From positions 1 through 42,839 of the forward strand of contig SCQM01000118.1 in assembly GCA_004298555.1 (NCBI GenBank): a stretch of DNA of 42,839 nt. Reading direction: 5' to 3'. Made by a program: the position numbers and the translations under genes. This stretch comes from Actinomycetota bacterium (GTDB lineage Bacteria > Actinomycetota > Acidimicrobiia > Acidimicrobiales > Acidimicrobiaceae). Shown here piece by piece: positions 41,218-42,839 of this stretch (the stretch's first letter is position 1; each line of letters opens with the position of its first letter). The notes under the pieces are model-generated. The model did no database searches. It was given only the letters and a program-made list of their open reading frames with translations, and had not been told where the DNA came from.

Positions 41218-42084
41218 TTGGTGTTTGCGGTATTAGCCTCTAGGTGTTTGCCTGTAGCTCTGCGATTACCAAAGGGGAGAATTCTGCTCAAGTCTTTTGT
41301 CGGGGGTGCGCTCTTCGGAGAAGTCCAACCTGGAACCCGTGATAATGAACTATGGGTCCTGCTCCATGGATGGGGCAGGACTATGGCAGACTTTCAATCA
41401 TTCGCTGCCCTGGTTGCGGACAGCACCGACTCTTCGTGGCTCGTGCGGTTCGATCTTCCAGGATTCGGTACTTCTCCTGCGCCTCGGAAACCGATTGGAT
41501 CTCACGAGTACGCCGAGATCGTAGGAGATGCAATTGGCCAGGTAGTCGCCTCGATGCCCTCTCCGTCGGAGGTAAAGGTATTTGTCATAGGTCATTCCTT
41601 TGGCGGACGAATCGCGCTTTCGCTCACTTCGCTTAGCCTGACCGCGTTCACCCTTTCGGCAATTCTGCTGAGCGGAGTGCCGCTTCTTCGGAATTCGGCC
41701 TCAGTGCGAAGGCCGAAGATGAGCTTTCGAATCGCGAAATTGTTGGCCGGCAATGGCCTGATTTCCAAGACCAGAATGGAAGCTTTGAGAGTCAGGTATG
41801 GGTCCCGCGATTATGCCGCCGCTACAGGGGTCATGAGGGATGTCCTGGTCAAAGTGGTGAACGAAGATTACAGCAAACTATTAGAGAATCTCAGCGTGCC
41901 GGTTTTGCTTTTCTGGGGAACCGAGGATACCACTGCACCGTTAGTTGTTGCCGAGAAAGCGGTTGGCAAGTGTCCCTCGCATATAACGCTGCAGTCAATG
42001 CCAGGCGATCATTTTCTTGCGGTAACATTCCCGAAAATGCTTTTAGATGCAGTTGAGGATCTAGTGCAAAGGACGAGAGACTAG
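41218..42084 (+). CDS. Alpha/beta hydrolase
   Basis: This protein has up to 288 residues. Motifs are LLHGWGRTMADF (oxyanion), FDLPGFGTSPAP, nucleophile VIGHSFGGRIAL, acid LLFWGTEDTTAP and histidine PGDHFLAVT, a complete catalytic triad. The cap helices between nucleophile and acid resemble esterase and lactonase types. The true start is uncertain. The frame opens at TTG 41218, but the only strong SD is AAAGGGGAG (41271-41279), which points to ATT 41281 or CTG 41284, just before SFVGGALFGEVQPG where homologous folds begin. Its stop is immediately followed by the ATG of the Mur-ligase-family gene. Substrate unknown. Confidence 0.82.
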   Translation: MVFAVLASRCLPVALRLPKGRILLKSFVGGALFGEVQPGTRDNELWVLLHGWGRTMADFQSFAALVADSTDSSWLVRFDLPGFGTSPAPRKPIGSHEYAEIVGDAIGQVVASMPSPSEVKVFVIGHSFGGRIALSLTSLSLTAFTLSAILLSGVPLLRNSASVRRPKMSFRIAKLLAGNGLISKTRMEALRVRYGSRDYAAATGVMRDVLVKVVNEDYSKLLENLSVPVLLFWGTEDTTAPLVVAEKAVGKCPSHITLQSMPGDHFLAVTFPKMLLDAVEDLVQRTRD

Positions 42085-42839
42085 ATGTCGATCTCGGGGC
42101 TTGGCATTCATTTGGTCTTTGGAAGAAAGATGAACGTAACTTATTCCTATTTGGCAGCCATAGTTTCGATGGTGGCTGTGCTTATTTCAAGCGTCAGGTG
42201 GCTTCGTGTCGCCCAGCGGGAGCATTATATTCCTGGATATACCTCTAGATTCGCGCTTCGCTGGTATCTGGACCGCTATCGGATACTGAATCCGCTGCTG
42301 GGAGCGGTGGCCCTCATAGCCGGAATTATCGCAGTGGCAAAGCCGGCAGATCTTGTGCCGGCGGGTACCTGTTTTATTGCGGTAGTTCTGGCAACGCTTA
42401 TTGCTCCGCGCGGACTTGGATATCGGGGTTCCACTTCACGGTTGAATTACACCCGCAGATTAACCACGATTGCAGTTTTGACGTGGCTGATCAACCTTAT
42501 TTTCATCGCGGTCGGGGCATGGTTCAGCCTTGGCATGGCTTTTGGCGTTATCGCAATGATATTGCTTCCCGCCACTGTGGACCTTGTTCTTCTCGCAACA
42601 CTCCCGATGGAGCGTAGAAATCTGACCAGGTTTGTGGAAATGGCAGCAAAAAAGCTGAAAAAGATTTCTCCCAGAGTTGTGGCAATTACCGGATCTTACG
42701 GCAAGACCTCAACCAAGGTTTACATAAATCATCTGGCATCCAGTACCTTCGCGACTTTTGCGTCACCGGCGTCATTCAATAATCGCGCTGGTCTGGCACG
42801 GGCGATCGACGAGGGGTTGTCACCGGGAACTGAAGTGCT
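42085..42839 (+). CDS. Membrane-anchored Mur ligase family protein (5' part, runs off window)
   Basis: The first 251 residues are visible. Four to five hydrophobic segments (about residues 16-37, 73-84, 90-106, 136-160 and 162-178) precede a cytoplasmic domain. That domain opens VVAITGSYGKTSTK (P-loop about 203-211), then FASPASFNNRAGLARAIDEGL, the ATP-binding and substrate signature of MurF-like ligases. MurF adds D-Ala-D-Ala to the peptidoglycan precursor. Canonical MurF is soluble, so the membrane region suggests a different but related ligase, possibly acting on cell-wall or capsule precursors. ATG 42085 directly follows the hydrolase stop; ATG 42130 with GGAAG upstream is an alternative. 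Confidence 0.85.
   Translation, partial: MSISGLGIHLVFGRKMNVTYSYLAAIVSMVAVLISSVRWLRVAQREHYIPGYTSRFALRWYLDRYRILNPLLGAVALIAGIIAVAKPADLVPAGTCFIAVVLATLIAPRGLGYRGSTSRLNYTRRLTTIAVLTWLINLIFIAVGAWFSLGMAFGVIAMILLPATVDLVLLATLPMERRNLTRFVEMAAKKLKKISPRVVAITGSYGKTSTKVYINHLASSTFATFASPASFNNRAGLARAIDEGLSPGTEV

Noticed and set aside
1-42839. Mobile elements, CRISPR arrays, tRNA or rRNA genes
   Set aside because: No transposase or integrase motifs, no regularly spaced direct repeats and no tRNA- or rRNA-like sequences were seen on either strand by eye.

Overview
The window reads as chromosomal core sequence of an actinobacterium of moderate GC. Markers are a Bpa/PafE-type proteasome activator ending in GTYL, a mycobacterial-type ribose-5-phosphate isomerase B, a DUF1707 membrane protein, an SD-led mixture of ATG, GTG and TTG starts, and a classical menaquinone (Men) gene set. 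The gene mix and modest GC would fit an acidimicrobial lineage, but that placement is inference. I see no insertion sequence, prophage, CRISPR array, rRNA or tRNA.

Layout, left to right. (1) The 5' part of a sigma-70 factor gene runs off the left edge (minus strand). (2) A secreted LolA/RseB-like protein is followed by an ABC-2 type ATPase and permease. (3) A minus-strand pair encodes an Rrf2 regulator and a 922-residue GNAT/acyl-CoA-synthetase-like protein acetyltransferase, with overlapping reading frames. (4) A plus-strand run holds a phosphodiesterase-like protein, the proteasome activator, rpiB, an anchored alpha/beta hydrolase and a short amidase, converging on a quinone oxidoreductase. 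(5) dnaE is preceded by an 8-codon leader ORF, and is followed by an unknown 226-residue protein. (6) An acetate-transporter-like membrane protein has a good sigma-70 promoter and a strong terminator. (7) A molybdate/tungstate uptake locus follows: an HTH regulator with a ModA-like sensor domain, a binding lipoprotein and a fused permease-ATPase. (8) Next come a DUF1707 protein, an unknown 254-residue protein, a YyaL-type thioredoxin-domain protein and an SDR oxidoreductase. (9) The menaquinone block is menE(-), menB(+), menA(+), a GT-C glycosyltransferase(+), menH-like(-) and menD(+), leading into tyrS. (10) RNase D converges on a 75-residue conserved-looking protein. After a 540-base gap comes a 64-residue Cys/His protein, then a DUF1800/DUF1501 secreted pair, an alpha/beta hydrolase and the 5' part of a membrane-anchored Mur-ligase-family gene.

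Working together: the men genes supply respiratory menaquinone (menF and menC are not here). The mod genes supply molybdate or tungstate for cofactor synthesis. The Rrf2/acetyltransferase pair would link an Fe-S or redox signal to lysine acetylation. Bpa implies a 20S proteasome elsewhere in the genome. No complete novel defence or mobile system is evident. The best leads are regulatory: the dnaE leader ORF, a UUCG hairpin abutting the ribosome binding site of the small Cys/His protein, palindromic operator candidates at the mod and men loci, and the Rrf2-controlled acetyltransferase with an apparently dead synthetase domain.
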